DNA from: Megalopta genalis
Lineage: Eukaryota; Arthropoda; Insecta; Hymenoptera; Halictidae
Assembly: GCF_051020955.1 (NCBI RefSeq)
Contig: NW_027476272.1
Coordinates: 1-64,000 of the forward strand
Length of the DNA stretch: 64,000 nt
Direction: 5' to 3'
Shown: positions 50,818 to 63,512 of the stretch, one piece after another
How the letters are laid out: every line of letters begins with the position of its first letter
Position numbering within the stretch: position 1 is the stretch's first letter
Program-made: the position numbers and the translations under genes
Notes under the pieces: model-generated
Database searches by the model: none
Told to the model about the DNA's origin: nothing
What the model saw: the letters and a program-made list of their open reading frames with translations, nothing else

Positions 50818-51610
50818 ATCCATTTGAAATAACGTTCCATTTAATAAAATAGATATCATCGAAGCTATTGATATCGATTTCTCGCAGCAGAGGTTCGAGA
50901 TACTGTTTCTCGTCTGAGGTACTGTCTATTTAGCTGGTTCCGTGTGGTTTTACAGGAATCCCTTAGGAGCGAGCCAGGTTCATGTCAGGCAAACTTGGAG
51001 CTAAGTTCGCGGAACTCGATCCCGCCAACGAATATTCATTAGGACCGTATTAATTATGGTCAGCAAAGTGTTTAACTAATTAGCGCTTGTTCGGATGCGG
51101 AACTGGGAAGATGAAATTGTACCGCCACCGTCGATATCAATTATCCTGCTGGAGACAGAATTCTTGATAAGATTATCGACACGTAACCGGTTTCATGTAA
51201 CGCGCGGCGCGAAGATGTATCCGAAATTGAGGTGTTCGGAGAGCCTGCGTTGTTCAAGGGAAACTACGTTACACTCTGAAATGTCTTTATTCCACGTGGA
51301 ATATCATTGGATCTATCGTCTGCAAAGAGATGAGCAATCGGATTACTGGATGCCGATGATTATTAACGGTGGAAGGTTTACGGGTGATTTTAATACGGAA
51401 GCATAATGAACGGTGGCAGTTTTTTTCTCGTTGCAGCGAATGACGAAAGTAGTGTAGAAAGTAAATTAATTCAACATCTGTCTGCATATTGGATCATTTT
51501 TTATTGCGTCAGTAGAAATCGACTTGCAAACAAAGGATGAAGAATATGTTAAAAAAAAATATGACTGAACTAATTACACTGCGAATTTTCTGCATTCGTG
51601 AATTACATTT
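50818..51610. other. Intergenic, no gene seen
   Basis: A 103-residue open frame at 51095-51406 has no recognisable domain and is probably chance. No other structure is seen. Confidence 0.5.
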
Positions 51611-51719
51611 TCAAACTAATATTAATTTTTATATCAATATAGCAATAGCATCAATATAGCCATTAATTATATTAATATTAATATATGCTATATTGATATA
51701 AAAATTAATATTAGTTTGA
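51611..51719. repeat. Perfect 33-bp inverted repeat in AT-rich DNA
   Basis: Positions 51611-51643 (tcaaactaatatt...caatatagc) are the exact reverse complement of 51687-51719 (gctatattg...ttagtttga). The loop is 43 bases and contains further ta/at-rich words. It could be a small MITE core or a replication-slippage palindrome. Confidence 0.85.
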
Positions 51720-54700
51720 GTAGTAGTATATTACTAGTATATTAATATAAATATATTATATACTATATATAAATTTACTCATATATTAATATGTACTAGT
51801 TAATATATAAAAATCTTACTTTATACGTTAAATAGTTATCTAACTTAAATAGTTAACTAGGAATAGTTAATTAAGTCGGTAAGTGAGCTGTGAATTTTAC
51901 TCGAACACAAAAGTGCATTATCAAAGGACAAACGCTTTGGTTTGGAAACAGCGAGGCAACTAGATGTATTCAACCCCTATACAGAAGTTTCGGGAAGTTT
52001 AAATACTTTATAACAGGGCTATCGATTAATTCTCTTTCAAATCCATGTTTCATTTCACCGTATTTCGAGAGACACGACCTTTTAAGAGTAACCAATCCTT
52101 TTCAACGGATTGTGTCGAGAGCAATGAAAACTGGAGTGCTTGATCTGTAGTGTGGTTCCAAAGAGGTCAATTGAATGACCTCTTGATGACAGTCGCAGGA
52201 ATGATACCGTAGGATATCAACTGCGGAGAAGTGGCAAGCTTCATCAATATACATATTTGAGGATTCGTAGGAGACTCTTTCACTGCGTTAGAAACGCCGA
52301 GCATTGCCCGGGAAAAGCTAGGAATTCATCGGTATCATTTCGCTTACTCTCGACTATTCTCACGTCGTATCATTTGTGCCATAAATAACCGGAAAAATAA
52401 TAACTGTATAATATATAATTAATAAATAATAAATACAATTAATAATAATAATATAATTAGTAATAAATAATATATCGAATTAACTGTATATCAATAATAA
52501 AACACATTACATTTTCTAATTGCAAAATAAACAAAATAAAACTGTATAAAAATTGAATACATCTCATTCGACAAATATAAATTTAATTGTGCCCGAAAAC
52601 GAACCAAAGGCACAGCAAGTGGTCACCCACCGCACAGTAACCGGTTCCGCTAGCCTCCGAATATTTAAAATAGCGTTCACGTTCGCAAACCGATGCGTGA
52701 AATATCCGATGGTCAATCACCGTAATCCAATGAAAGCCCGCAACTTCATCAGCCGGCATTTTAAGCGTCATAACTACCTCCGTTAAAAAAGAAGAATTGA
52801 CGTAACTCGCGGACGATGGGTAAGACCTTTTCGTGTACGGATGATACGTTGGCCGTAGTCTATCCCGTTGAAACGGGTCTGTTCCAAAGCGTCGACGAGC
52901 TCAAAGGTAGCCGCGCTCTCGGATCGGTCACGTAATTAAAATGGCACATAGACCGAGGCCGGACGAGAAAAGCCAGCGAAAGTAGGCTGGCCGCAGCAGT
53001 CCGATAACGATATTCGCATCCGGTTCCGTTCTACCCTCAAAGCAAGTAGGTTGCACCTGGCGGCGACCATCGATGCGAACGAGCTGGAAGCGGTTCCGCA
53101 ATGCTTCTCGCGGCGACCTATCGCGATCATAAGCTGACTCCCTCGGTTGTCGCTACACGTGGAATCAAGTAGGCGCATGCACTGTCGTTCATACCTATTT
53201 GGATCCTTTTTATAAGCTTCGCTATTTTTGCCAGTGTTATTTGAATTTATTATACAAAAACTGTCGGTTAGAATGTAATGATTTACATAGACTTAGGATT
53301 AGCACAGGGTAATTCACGGCAACCCGAAAATTGGCATTTTCAGGAGAAATTACTGTAGTTATGATGACTCTCTTCAGCGGTCTTACCATAATAACCTTGT
53401 CAATTCGATGTTATTTAGTTCATCACCGCTAGATTACTGCTAAACGAAATTTGCAACCTCGAAACTCGAGTTTCCAGCACCAAAAACAGATTTCCGCTTC
53501 GCAATGCGACGTTTCGCGACTCGCGGCTCGTGCTGGTTATAATAAGTTCAGGGGCGTAAATTATGTCAAGTTGCGGGATCTCGGCAATCAGCCACAAAGC
53601 GTATTACAGGCACGTTTATCTTCCGGATAAACTCGCGGATGTCAAGCGGGATCGGCGACGGTAAATATTGTACGGCCGCGTTTTCGGTGGAGCGCGCAAC
53701 GTCTAATTGCGAGCGCGAATGTTGGATAATGCCGCGGATCCGGCCTTTTTGTTTCGCATCGGCTCGTTCCCGCTTCAATTCACCTTCATCCGCATCGATG
53801 CGCCCGACACCGGGATTTACAGTTAAACTAGCGAGCAGCCCGTTGTCTATGGGGGAGAGAAAAATGGAAAGCCCCGTCCCCTCTCGCTGTCAACCCTTGG
53901 GCATCGTTGAATTTTGCTTTTATTTTTCACGCTCCCGTACGATTTCGGCCAAAGGTGAACTTATCCGTTAATACCTGCGGAATAATGCGTCGAGTTCGTG
54001 CGAAAATGATTGCGGTTTACGAACGGTTTTTATCGACTTCTGTTGGTTTTTGCCGGTTTTTATCGGGCTCCGTTTGTTTTCGCCTTTTTTTAGCGATTCG
54101 AACTCCTAGCGGTTATTTTGAAGCGACGTTTTATCTGATTACCTTCGTAGCACGTTGATTTAAAGCGCGAAAAGTTCTAGCCAGTAGCAGCGTTTTGCTT
54201 TTCGATTCGACTGTCGGTATTAGATTGTCCTTGTAATTCTAGCGAAAATGGTGGAAGAGTTTATTTTTGCACGAGTTTGTTACATCGGTTTGGATTGGGG
54301 TGAAAAGCTGCAGAAACTGCTGGAAGTAATAACAAAGCGTTTGTTCGGTAAAAAAATCAAAGACATTTTTGTATTATTCGTCTAACAAATGATGCTGTTG
54401 TAAATGTTGTGTCATACTTAAACGAAACCAAATTGTTTAGCGAAATTATATAGTAATTTGAGATGCCTTAATGAAGGGAATAATGTAAAAATGTAATGCG
54501 AAACTATTGTATATATTGCGTTATATGTAACCCTACACATATTATCCAATAAATGATCGCTAATTGCTATTAAGCAGATGCGACATTAAATTAAAAAACA
54601 ATGATTCCGTTGATAGCAAATACGTGTCTCTACTTCGAACAATATCAACTTTTTATTCTGATAATTTTCGGAATGTACGGTGTTAGAATTGTATAGTGTT

Positions 54701-56428
54701 TTGCCTATTAGTGTTCGTTTAAATAAACCATCAATGCTTCGAATCTGTTAATTGTCTAGGAACCGTTTTTATTCAACGCTGATTTGATTTCCATCGTGGA
54801 GAGCATTGGCACCGTAGTTGGTTTAAAAATGTCTCTGATCATTCTTTTCCCCAATTCGCGTGGCCATTGCGATATGTGCGCGTGTCGGAGAAAAAACGGT
54901 GAAAGCTAAATTTGCGAGAGAAGTTCAGTTGTTCGAGGAGCTCGGGAGAAAATATGCTGGTCGTAGTCGCGATAAGTCTGAGACTCGAAATACGATGAAT
55001 CAGCGGTCGACGCGTCCGAGGCAGTCTTCGGGGAAGTTTTGAAATGCAGGTACTCGCTATTAGGGAATGTTTTCGAAGAGAAGTACATCGATGGAAGTTT
55101 AAGTTAAAGCGGTACAGCGATTGCATGTACCGCGGTAAACAATGTCAAGAATTGAGTCCCGAGATTGTCCGAACGTTGAAGAAACATCCGTAAAAGTTTC
55201 TAGCGCTCTGGCGAAACAATTTTATCGAAAGTAGGTCATCATCATCGTTAGTAGATCCATTTATATTCTTCTGTCATTATTGCTAGACTGTCGATTTTGT
55301 GCATCTACATATTAATAATAATAGTAATGAGTAACCGCAATTTGAAACTGTAAAATAATTGAAAGCATTTAACAGTATCGTAATACAATCGATTTACTAA
55401 AACAATCAAACGGAAAGGAATCGCTAAGTAATTACAATTTGTTGCGACAAATGCTGAAAGTTTTTATCGTGCATAACAATCCCCAGCAAAATTATTGTAC
55501 ATTATATATCTTTCCCACTTATCAAATAGATTCGATTTGATATGACGGGTGCCTCTTTTTGCCACAGATATAAATTAATAATATATCAAGTTTTAATATG
55601 AATGACCAAGGAAAGTTATTATGCATTGAAGTTCTCGGCAACGTCAGAGAAAGTAGTTCAGAGACAAAACGCCTGTACCAGAAAAAAGCTGTTCACAGCA
55701 AAGAAAAGCTGCACAAATAACCTCCGATAATTGCCAGCGGAAAGAACTTGTAAAATATTCATTCGACACTTCTCGGCCATTATTATCGTTCGGTTTATTC
55801 CTCTGTTAGGCCTGTAATTTTACCGGGCCCGGTTGACCCCGGAGATCATACTATTAAAACCATTTATCTGCTCTCCTCGGAAATTTCTCCGGGGATGAGT
55901 ATTGTACTTTCCCAAAGTTATCTGGAGTTCCCAGCGGGGTCTTTCGACGGTCTCCTTTCTTTCATCTCGGTCGCATTTTTCAACGACTCTTATCAGTATT
56001 AAGTCGCGTTACTAATATCCCACGGTTCCTAGCTGTTATTCTTATGCAGTTACCGTTCGTATCTTCTTCACGAGGAAAATACTCCGTTTACGTGAGGACT
56101 CGCGACACCGTTGATTTATGGCGTTATCTTTTGCCAAGGAATTTTCAACACGGGTCGTGCGTTAAATCCGTAAGAATCCTCGGCCTGGGTATTTAATATT
56201 GATGTAATTTCTCTTTGCAAGTTGGTCTTGCGAAGTCTAGAGTCAGATTACAACTCTCGGTTTCGGCTAGTATTCTAAAAACTCGGTTAAGTTACATTCG
56301 GCTGTAGCGTTGTATAATTTAGTAAAATGGCAATTCTAATATACTGGCGGTAATGGAATTGTAGTTAAATCTTATTTTTAATGATTAAATTATTCGTTGA
56401 AGTATATTTTGACTTCTAAATTCTTCTA
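51720..56428. other. Intergenic, no gene seen
   Basis: This is non-coding DNA with two more GC-rich patches (about 52800-53180 and 53440-53880) and AT-rich stretches (51720-51800, 52380-52560). A small 9-bp hairpin (aagaggtca ... tgacctctt) lies at 52155-52178. Short open frames up to 110 residues have no recognisable product. Confidence 0.5.
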
Positions 56429-56449
56429 CAAACTGTCTCAAAATTATTG

Positions 56450-57090
56450 GCGCAGGGCGCTGAACACAGGCAGAAAGGCGGGTAGGATACGGCTTGCCGG
56501 GTCCTATTCTGCTGATTCCTTAAGTGCTAAGCGTTGTAGAGTAGCGACTACACGATCCCGAAGCGCTAGCCGACCAGTGCTGGAGATGCGGTGTCTCCGA
56601 ACATGGTAGTAGCGTAGCTACGACAGGTCCTACCAGTCGGCCTTCTAAATACTGGTACCTCGGGTGTCGGCGTGCCCACGAGGTTCCGGCCATCTGGCTC
56701 GGGATACCTCGGGCCGGCAGTGGGTAGGTCCATCGAGGGGGCAGTGGTAAATGGCTAAAGCTGGCCAGAGGCTCCTTCCATTCCTCTCCTTACCTCTTCC
56801 TTCCCTCCTCCTTCCTTCCCTTCCTTCCCTCCCTGAAGTTGTTGGGGGCCTCGACGGGTGAGCTGCGGTATTCAGCTCGGGAACCGACCTGCTGAGCCGG
56901 TAGAGCATAGAAAGGGCTCGGCACCACCAGTTGTCTGCTGACGAGAGTCCGCGTCCTCGTAGTAACTGGTAGCTCCTGCATGGCTTGGCATGTGGGAGCG
57001 CGCTTATTGAGCGTATCTCAATTCCGCGCCCATGGGGGCCGTGTGGATAAGCCTTTGGGCAGGTGCTGCACGTTAAATCACTCGAGACTT
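56450..57090 (+). mobile_element. Non-LTR-retroelement-like insertion with 17-bp target duplication
   Basis: The segment is flanked by two exact copies of ctgtctcaaaattattg, at 56433-56449 and 57091-57107. Long target duplications of this kind are typical of target-primed (non-LTR) insertion. The insert is GC-rich compared with its surroundings. Near 56576-56605 one phase reads DQCWRCGVSEHG, which looks like a decayed CCHC zinc knuckle of a gag-like ORF1, followed after a phase change by a second C-x-x-(A)H-like stretch (CRRAHEV). The insert is far too short for an intact element, has no poly-A tail, and contains a ttcc-rich tract. It is probably an internally deleted copy or a non-autonomous derivative. 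Confidence 0.65.
56773..56834 (+). repeat. TTCC/CCT pyrimidine-rich microsatellite inside the insertion
   Basis: This is an almost pure pyrimidine run of ttcc and cctcc words. It lies within the 641-bp insert. Confidence 0.9.
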
Positions 57091-57431
57091 CTGTCTCAAA
57101 ATTATTGTACAAGCGGGAAATAAGGGGTTCGCGTCATTTGAAACAACTTCTTCCTTAGCGAAAATTCAATCCACGGCTTGGTTTATGAGTTATTATCAAA
57201 AAACACTGACCAATCGGAGAGCGAGTGTGACCGCCGATCCGCCCTTGCGCAGCGGCAGTGGTCGTGAGAGTGGGGCGTAAGCCGTACGCGATCTCTCATT
57301 GGCCAGCGTTTTTCGTTAATAACTCGTAAACGAAGTCGCAGATTGCATTTTCGTTAAGGAAAAAGTTGCTTCAAATGACCCCCGGAATCCCTCATTTCTC
57401 GATTGTGCAATAATTTTGACATAACCTTGTA

Positions 57432-59712
57432 CATGATCGTATGCAGAAAGTTCCTTCATTTAAACGCGGCGTTGAAAAGATTAGCAGAGTGATTATATGA
57501 ATAGAAATAGAAACGTGATAGACAGAAATAAAGTAGAAATAAAGTAGAAATAAAATGAGAAAATGCTATTGTAACTAAGACAATTTACAGGTTCCCTCGC
57601 GTTTGAAAAGTGTGCGCATGCCATAAAGGCATAAAGATCCGCGGTCCAGTTGTAAGATGAAATATGAGCTCGTTTATATTGGCTCCGATTACGGTTTCTG
57701 TAGATGCCAATTATTACATCGGGACTCTATATCGATTCCATATCGGATTAAACATTCTATCTTCCAGTTCGGTTCTTTCCGCGTGAAACGAACTGTAACG
57801 AAGGAAATTAGCTTTCGCGTGCTAGTTTCATTTAACGCATTAATTTATAAACAGAAGGGGGAGCGCAGCTTAAAATTATTGAGTCGGAGCAATTTCGATT
57901 CGAAAGAGAATTATAATCCACAAAGGTGGGAACGGTTATTTTCTGGATTCCGGTTCATTTTGTTCCCGCATCGTTCAGAACGGAATTCAAACGTGATTGG
58001 CAATACAGTAATTACTCATTGGAGTTACAATAAAATTACAAGAGACGATAAGCGATGATAATTAACAAAGTTAATCGTTGAACAGAACCGGCGACGCATT
58101 ATCGCTGCGACGAACAAAAATATTCTACGGTCGACCGCCAGAACCGTTGCAAAATTGATAAATATAATGTTGCATTTACATCAAAATGTAAATGGAGAGA
58201 CAGGTCAAAATATTTTGCACGCGTCGTCGTAAACATGTCACCAGGGTTCTTTCTATCTTTCACGTCGAATCGAAAATAGCAATGATTTTTGCAAAATGCG
58301 TAAAGAGCGAAACAATATATTAAGAGCATATACCGTAAATGAGCATATAACGTAATGTTGTTCTACTTGTTGCAACGTATTTATAATGACGAAACAATTT
58401 CGTGGTTAAACATTTGTATATTTTATTAAATTGAATCAAAAATATTATAAAATATTAAATTCAGTTCTATGGAAAAATGCAGCTACTTATTTCTTGAAAG
58501 CGATATTATTCTTTAATTTTCATTTGATTCCAGTGATCGTCGTTATTCGATCATTTCGCGACAATTAAATATTCGCGCGAGTCGAATTATTTTCCCATTA
58601 ACGTTCCCGAAGCAAGTATGTCATTCCCGTATACACCGTGCCTCGGGAAGCCCGGATTGCTTTAACGTGCCATTTCTTTACGTGAAGTTATTACGAAAAA
58701 ACTGAGTGTGCCTTTTTGAAGCACTATAAATCTCTGTCCGTGTGAGCAGAACAGTAAAACGGCCCTCTATCAACGATTAATTGCAATAATGGCGTGTCGA
58801 GTGTAAGAGATTTTGCCGGAATCTGTGCTGTACCTGCGAGAAGATTAAATGACAATCCCCGGTTGATTAGGTCCAAAATATTGCAACGAAGTTTACATTT
58901 TGTCACAATTATGCCTTATCAATGAACAGTCGAGCCGACTCTCATCGCTACTCCGAGAAGAAATATTTCCAGTATTCCGATAAATCCTGGCCCGCGAAGG
59001 TTTACCAACCATTAATAACGGTACTAATCACTGCTCCCGCAGACTCTATCGCGTTGCCGAAAAGTGAAGGATGGTGTAGCCCCTGTAAGCTCGGCAAATG
59101 GAGGCACGTACTACACAATCGTGTTTACTATCTAGGTTGGATCACGATTTCGCGCATGAATCGCAGCATCTGGCGCATTTTAAATGCGGATCACTAATCT
59201 AGCTGGGCATGCGAATTCATGGTAATTAATTTTCGATTATACAAACATAGCCGGCATACGGGCCGGCGCAATGGCAGGCTTACATCCCGCGCGAGTCTCT
59301 GCCCTCGGAGGAATCATCGGACCGCGCATATTTGTGAATATTCAGCCGGCGCGATGCGCGCGGTCAATCGATAATAGGAAACAGGCACGAGAACGGCTTT
59401 CCGTGTGGATATCAATCCGTCGCGGCCACGCAAATATTTATCAGAATTGCCTAGTAAAATAAATTCCGGCGCCGGACCGTGCACACATGCGTCACCGACT
59501 ACCGAACCGCCATAAATCCGTAGCTCTCGTCGTCCAAGTATCAACCATTCACGGTGTTCGGGTTAACGACACGGCGAAAGAATCGTTCGGACGGCAAACC
59601 GTCGGCTAAAATATTCTATGGATCGTGCCGTGTACGCTCGTTTTTATAATCGGCTTCGAATACTCGATGTAGCGTCTTCGTTTGCAGTAGCAACGGACCA
59701 CGTTTCTTTTTA
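57432..59712. other. Intergenic, no gene seen
   Basis: This is non-coding DNA. A short minisatellite of three 11-bp units (agaaataaagt) lies at 57524-57556. A 133-residue open frame at 57657-58058 has no recognisable domain and may be chance. Confidence 0.5.
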
Positions 59713-60238
59713 TTGGGTCTTCCGGAAAGTTCTGTCCGATAGTGTCACTTCAAGTTTCAATCCATATGCACATGTTGATTTGAGACATATATGACTATCA
59801 CTCATTATCATTGCATTTACACACATGTACTCTCCTAAATAAACTGAAACAAAGATGTCTCATGTCATTATTAAGCGAGACGCGATCGTGAAAACATGGC
59901 TACCGATGATACTGCCAGACCACATGCTGCTTTGGCGACTCGTTAGAAAATCGCAGAGCTAGGCAAATTCTGTCACATCTACCATACTCCCCAGACCTAG
60001 CACCCTCTGATTGTCACTTGTTTCTCTCTTTGCAAAACTTTGTACAGGAAAAAAATTCAAAAATGTAGCTGATGTCAACCAAGCACTAGTTGAGTTCTTC
60101 GCCTCTAAAAATAAATCATTTTTCAAAACTGGCATTTACAAGTTGCCATCGCGCTGGCAAGAAGTCATAAGTAACGATGGAAAGTATATTCTACAACTTT
60201 CCGGTAGACCTAATAATCATTTCGCGCGAACTTGTTAG
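59713..60238 (+). pseudogene. Decayed mariner-family transposon, C-terminal transposase remnant
   Basis: A terminal-repeat-like start (ttgggtcttccggaaagttc) follows TA at 59711-59712, the usual mariner target. After a large internal deletion, the end of a mariner transposase is readable: a DDTARPHAALATR stretch at about 59905, then LPYSPDLAPSD (the signature around the third catalytic Asp), then GKKFKNVADV and a conserved GIYKLPSRWQEVISNDGKYI tail, stopping at 60238. A TAG after ATR and two phase changes (after KIAELG and at about 60050) break it. No matching 3' terminal repeat is seen downstream. At 526 bp, compared with about 1.3 kb for a full mariner, it is inactive. Confidence 0.85.
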
Positions 60239-60930
60239 ACGTTTTACGACCGTTTCGAATTCAGATCGATAGTTTCACGATATTTTTGTGACTGAGAACG
60301 ATAATAGGATAGTTTAAAAAGATTCGCGCGTTATTTGTACCTAACTAAAGTTATCGACGAAGATACTTTGTTGTAAGACGTGTTTTCTGAGAGATATTTA
60401 TTTCGCATAAAAGTCTGCAAACATTGTATGCGTGCGAGAAGCGTTCTCCTACATTTTTTTTCTCCTCAGACACATCTAAATCGTACATCATGTATAAACA
60501 CATTGTGTAACGCGAAACACAGCGTAAATCGCCTGTCCGCCGGAATGCATGCCGGTTACACGTCCCCGTAAAAATACGAGATATACGGAAAGATACAAAT
60601 TGCGCTGCCCTGTTTCTCGGTGGATTAATCGCAAAGAGTCGGCGTAATGCGCGGATATGACTCGTGTAGCCGTTACAGCTGCACGGCACGTAGTTTCCGA
60701 GTAAATCGAGTTTTAATGTTCGAACATGAGCTTTTTTATTTTTTCTTTTGTCATTCCAAGCAATAGCAAAATCATTTAAATAAAATTCGAGTCGATTGGT
60801 CCAGTTCTAAAAAAGTTATTGTGTTTTAAAAGTTGTACGAACGTTAATGGCGATACAGTGACTGCCGTTAATGTTTGGAGAACTCTTCCGAAAGTTCTGA
60901 TTGTTCTGATTGTCGCGAATGTTCTACACC
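60239..60930. other. Intergenic, no gene seen
   Basis: This is AT-rich non-coding DNA between the mariner remnant and the palindrome. Open frames up to 112 residues lack recognisable domains. Confidence 0.5.
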
Positions 60931-60960
60931 AGACGTCTTTAAGACGTCTTAAAGACGTCT
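60931..60960. repeat. Perfect 30-bp palindrome built of three AGACGTCT cores
   Basis: The 30 bases beginning agacgtctttaa are exactly self-complementary and contain three gacgtc sites in tandem, spaced by ttaa/tta. The element is unspaced and could form a 15-bp cruciform. Confidence 0.95.
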
Positions 60961-61393
60961 CTGTGCTTTTCTGGGCTGGAGTCCACTTGTACACCATTTT
61001 TCATGGACACTCTGTATGTACGTATGAAATGCGGATAAGTGAACTTTCATTTTGTCGGTGTAGAGATCTGCTATAGTTGTTCTTTACTCGCATTGGCTGC
61101 AGAGATCGTCAAATATGATGCCAAGTTATTCTTAGTTACGTCATATTAGAACTAATTAGAAAAAAAATTGTTACTATAGAAGCAGCTGGTCAAAATACAA
61201 CTATACAAGATACAATTTATTATTAATAGTCCTATGATAAACCTAAAAAAATATTGCTACTATTAAAGAAACTGGTCAAGATACATCAAAAAATTAAAAG
61301 TTATATACACTTACTTAACTAAATAATAATAATAATATTTATTTGCTGAAAGGAGCAAATGTCAGGTTAAACAATTTATTAATACAAAAAACA
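60961..61393. other. Intergenic, with one degenerate direct repeat
   Basis: Two loosely similar segments (about 61160-61215 and 61248-61298) share ttg(t/c)tactat, then ctggtcaa(a/g)ataca. They look like an old local duplication. No gene is seen. Confidence 0.45.
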
Positions 61394-61789
61394 CTACAAT
61401 ATAATAGACCTGCCACGCATTCGAGCACACGTCGAATTTGTCAAAGCTGGCCGAGCTTGTACATGAGGTGCGACCATTCTCACCTGAGTAGGAAATGGAA
61501 CTGCTCTATGTACCGTCGCCCTCGGTTCTTTAACAGCAGCCGCAGCAAAACGTTCTCTCTTTCTCTGCACTATGCGCTGCTTGTAGTGTCTCGCGGTTCG
61601 TCTGAGTATAGGATCATCCTTACAGACATTCAACCACTTACCTGACACTCGAGCAGCGCAAAGCAGAGATCGAGGATCCAACGTGCGTACGATCAACTAC
61701 GACACCTCCGGCGGAAGTTCGGAAATAAAATCCACCTTGGTAGGGTCGAGCCATCCGACCACATTAAGGAATTTCCTGAAGTACTCCAT
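61394..61789 (-). pseudogene. F-box-domain protein gene, copy 1, with a nonsense codon inside the F-box
   Basis: From the ATG at 61789 the minus strand reads MEYFRKFL, then a GWLDPTKVDF lead-in, then an F-box (ISELPPEV, a stop, then LIVRTLDPRSLLCAARVSG and KWLNVC). The F-box is about 40 residues that bind Skp1 in SCF ubiquitin ligases. An in-frame TAG at 61697-61699 interrupts it where the second copy, at 63870, has a Gln codon. After the F-box come basic residues (RTARHYKQRIVQRKRERF), a region alignable with the other copy, and a stop. No WD40 or LRR substrate-binding domain follows, so the gene is also short. It is most likely a decayed duplicate of a host F-box gene. Confidence 0.7.
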
Positions 61790-63512
61790 GTTGCTGATGC
61801 AGATACAAGGCGTATATATAGGTACATATATATCCCTGGTCACGCTTCACGCTTCGCGTGGTGGACTGGACATACACTTTCCACATAATTCTATCGAATT
61901 GTACTTAATTTAGGAGAAACTTGCATTCAGGCATACTGTGAAATGAGAATGCAATTTTTGCAGGGTTACTGTTACTATTGGTAAAAAGTATTCTATTCGA
62001 TAGAACGGACGTCTGGCTTTATAATTACTATAATTATACAGTGTTTAATAGCTTATTATATTATTATAATAAAGTATATTATTATATATATATAAGTATA
62101 ATATATTATATTACAGTATATTATTATAATAATTATAAAGATATATATTAAATTTTATACTAACTTTGTTTGTACATATATACAATATTATTATAATTAT
62201 TATAATAATATACTGTTTAATAACTATATATATAAAGACAATATTAATATGAAATTATATATATTTTTATAAGATACGGAATAAAGAAATTATGTGATAT
62301 AGTTTCTGACGTATAAACAAAAGAGCATCGAATATTTTGTACCGTTTGCTTTATTCTTGAATCATTTTTCCATTCATTTTTTATTCGCGTCGATCAACGT
62401 TAGAAACTTTCACAGTGACAGTAATTATTTCTATGTTAAAATTAAAAATAATCTTCGTTTTCAACGAAGACTGTAATAATTTACTTCAACAATCGCGTTT
62501 AAGCATTCTGCTGAAATATTTTCTCCGAAGAGTGGTACAACATTCTGATGCATTTTCTACGTATTACTACTAAGGAGCTTATGATATCCTAAATCCGTTT
62601 TGGCAGATTTCGAGGAATTGTCGGAAGCACTGCCTTGGCTTCGTACCTCATATGTAGCGCAACTTTTCGCACCTGCGCGGAGCTCAGCAGTTTCCACTGC
62701 GCCCCGACCACATAGAACTTGACCGAAGGTGAAACTCAGCTCCGTAAGTTGTGTTCTACGATTGTGGCTTCGAAGCTCTCAATATCACGAGTGCATGCGA
62801 GCTGGGACCGTGATACGTAGCTATACAAATTCCTTATTATTTCCGGGCGTATAATTGTAGAAATGATTTCGACAGTTCCATGTCAAACATGTGGGGATAT
62901 ATAGAACTGACACGGAATTATTTCGTCAAGCTTGAAAAGCCGATTTTAGTTAGAAAGATCGTCAATGTAAAATAAATGCATCGTGGCGTATGAAGCTTTT
63001 GCATTTTATGCAAAACTTCTGTAACAGAAATATTAAAAATAATACGAATACTTGTTCGCTGCAAGCTCGACAAATTAAAATTTTCAGTAACATTATTTTA
63101 TAAAGGGTAAAATTGGTATTTTTGAACGCGTGTCCTGATTTTGTACAATATGCTACAATAAGCTTGAAATATTCTTCCTTTTAGACAATAAATTGGAGAT
63201 GATAGAAAAAGTTGTCTCGAGCAAATCAAAATAAAACTGGTGAAAAGTTCTCTTTGCTCCACGTTACAGAACAGCAAAATCTGTGTTTTTACTACTATTG
63301 AACTGATTTTTACCCATTAAAATTCACATAAACGTGCATAACAAAAATTGATTCATTATCTTTCTGTAGCAATTCAAAGATTAATTCATAATATCTTTGT
63401 AATATTGTCGCACGTTGACCAGAAAGCATTTTATAGTTGACGTAAGAAATTTCGCCTTTCTTTTACCATTTTTGTACAAAAATTCACGAAAGTTTCCATA
63501 AAGATTCGCAGT
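61790..63512. other. Intergenic between the two F-box copies
   Basis: No gene is seen. Positions about 62020-62260 are an AT-only tract of ttataat/tatatta words (low-complexity repeat). The rest is AT-rich unique DNA. Confidence 0.6.

Larger units (their letters stand above)
56429..57431. mobile_element. Fold-back MITE interrupted by a later insertion
   Basis: The left arm is in two pieces (about 56429-56449 and 57108-57210) and the right arm is about 57295-57431. Reading the right arm on the minus strand gives gtcaaaattattg, then gtcatttgaagcaac, then gagttattaacgaaaaac. This matches the left arm (ctcaaaattattg, gtcatttgaaacaac, gagttattatcaaaaaac) with scattered differences. The centre (57211-57294) is GC-richer and unpaired. 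The left arm is split by the 641-bp insertion at 56450-57090. Confidence 0.75.

Noticed and set aside
57657..58058. 133-residue open frame as a host gene
   Set aside because: There is no recognisable domain, no supporting exon or promoter context, and the composition is like the flanking DNA.
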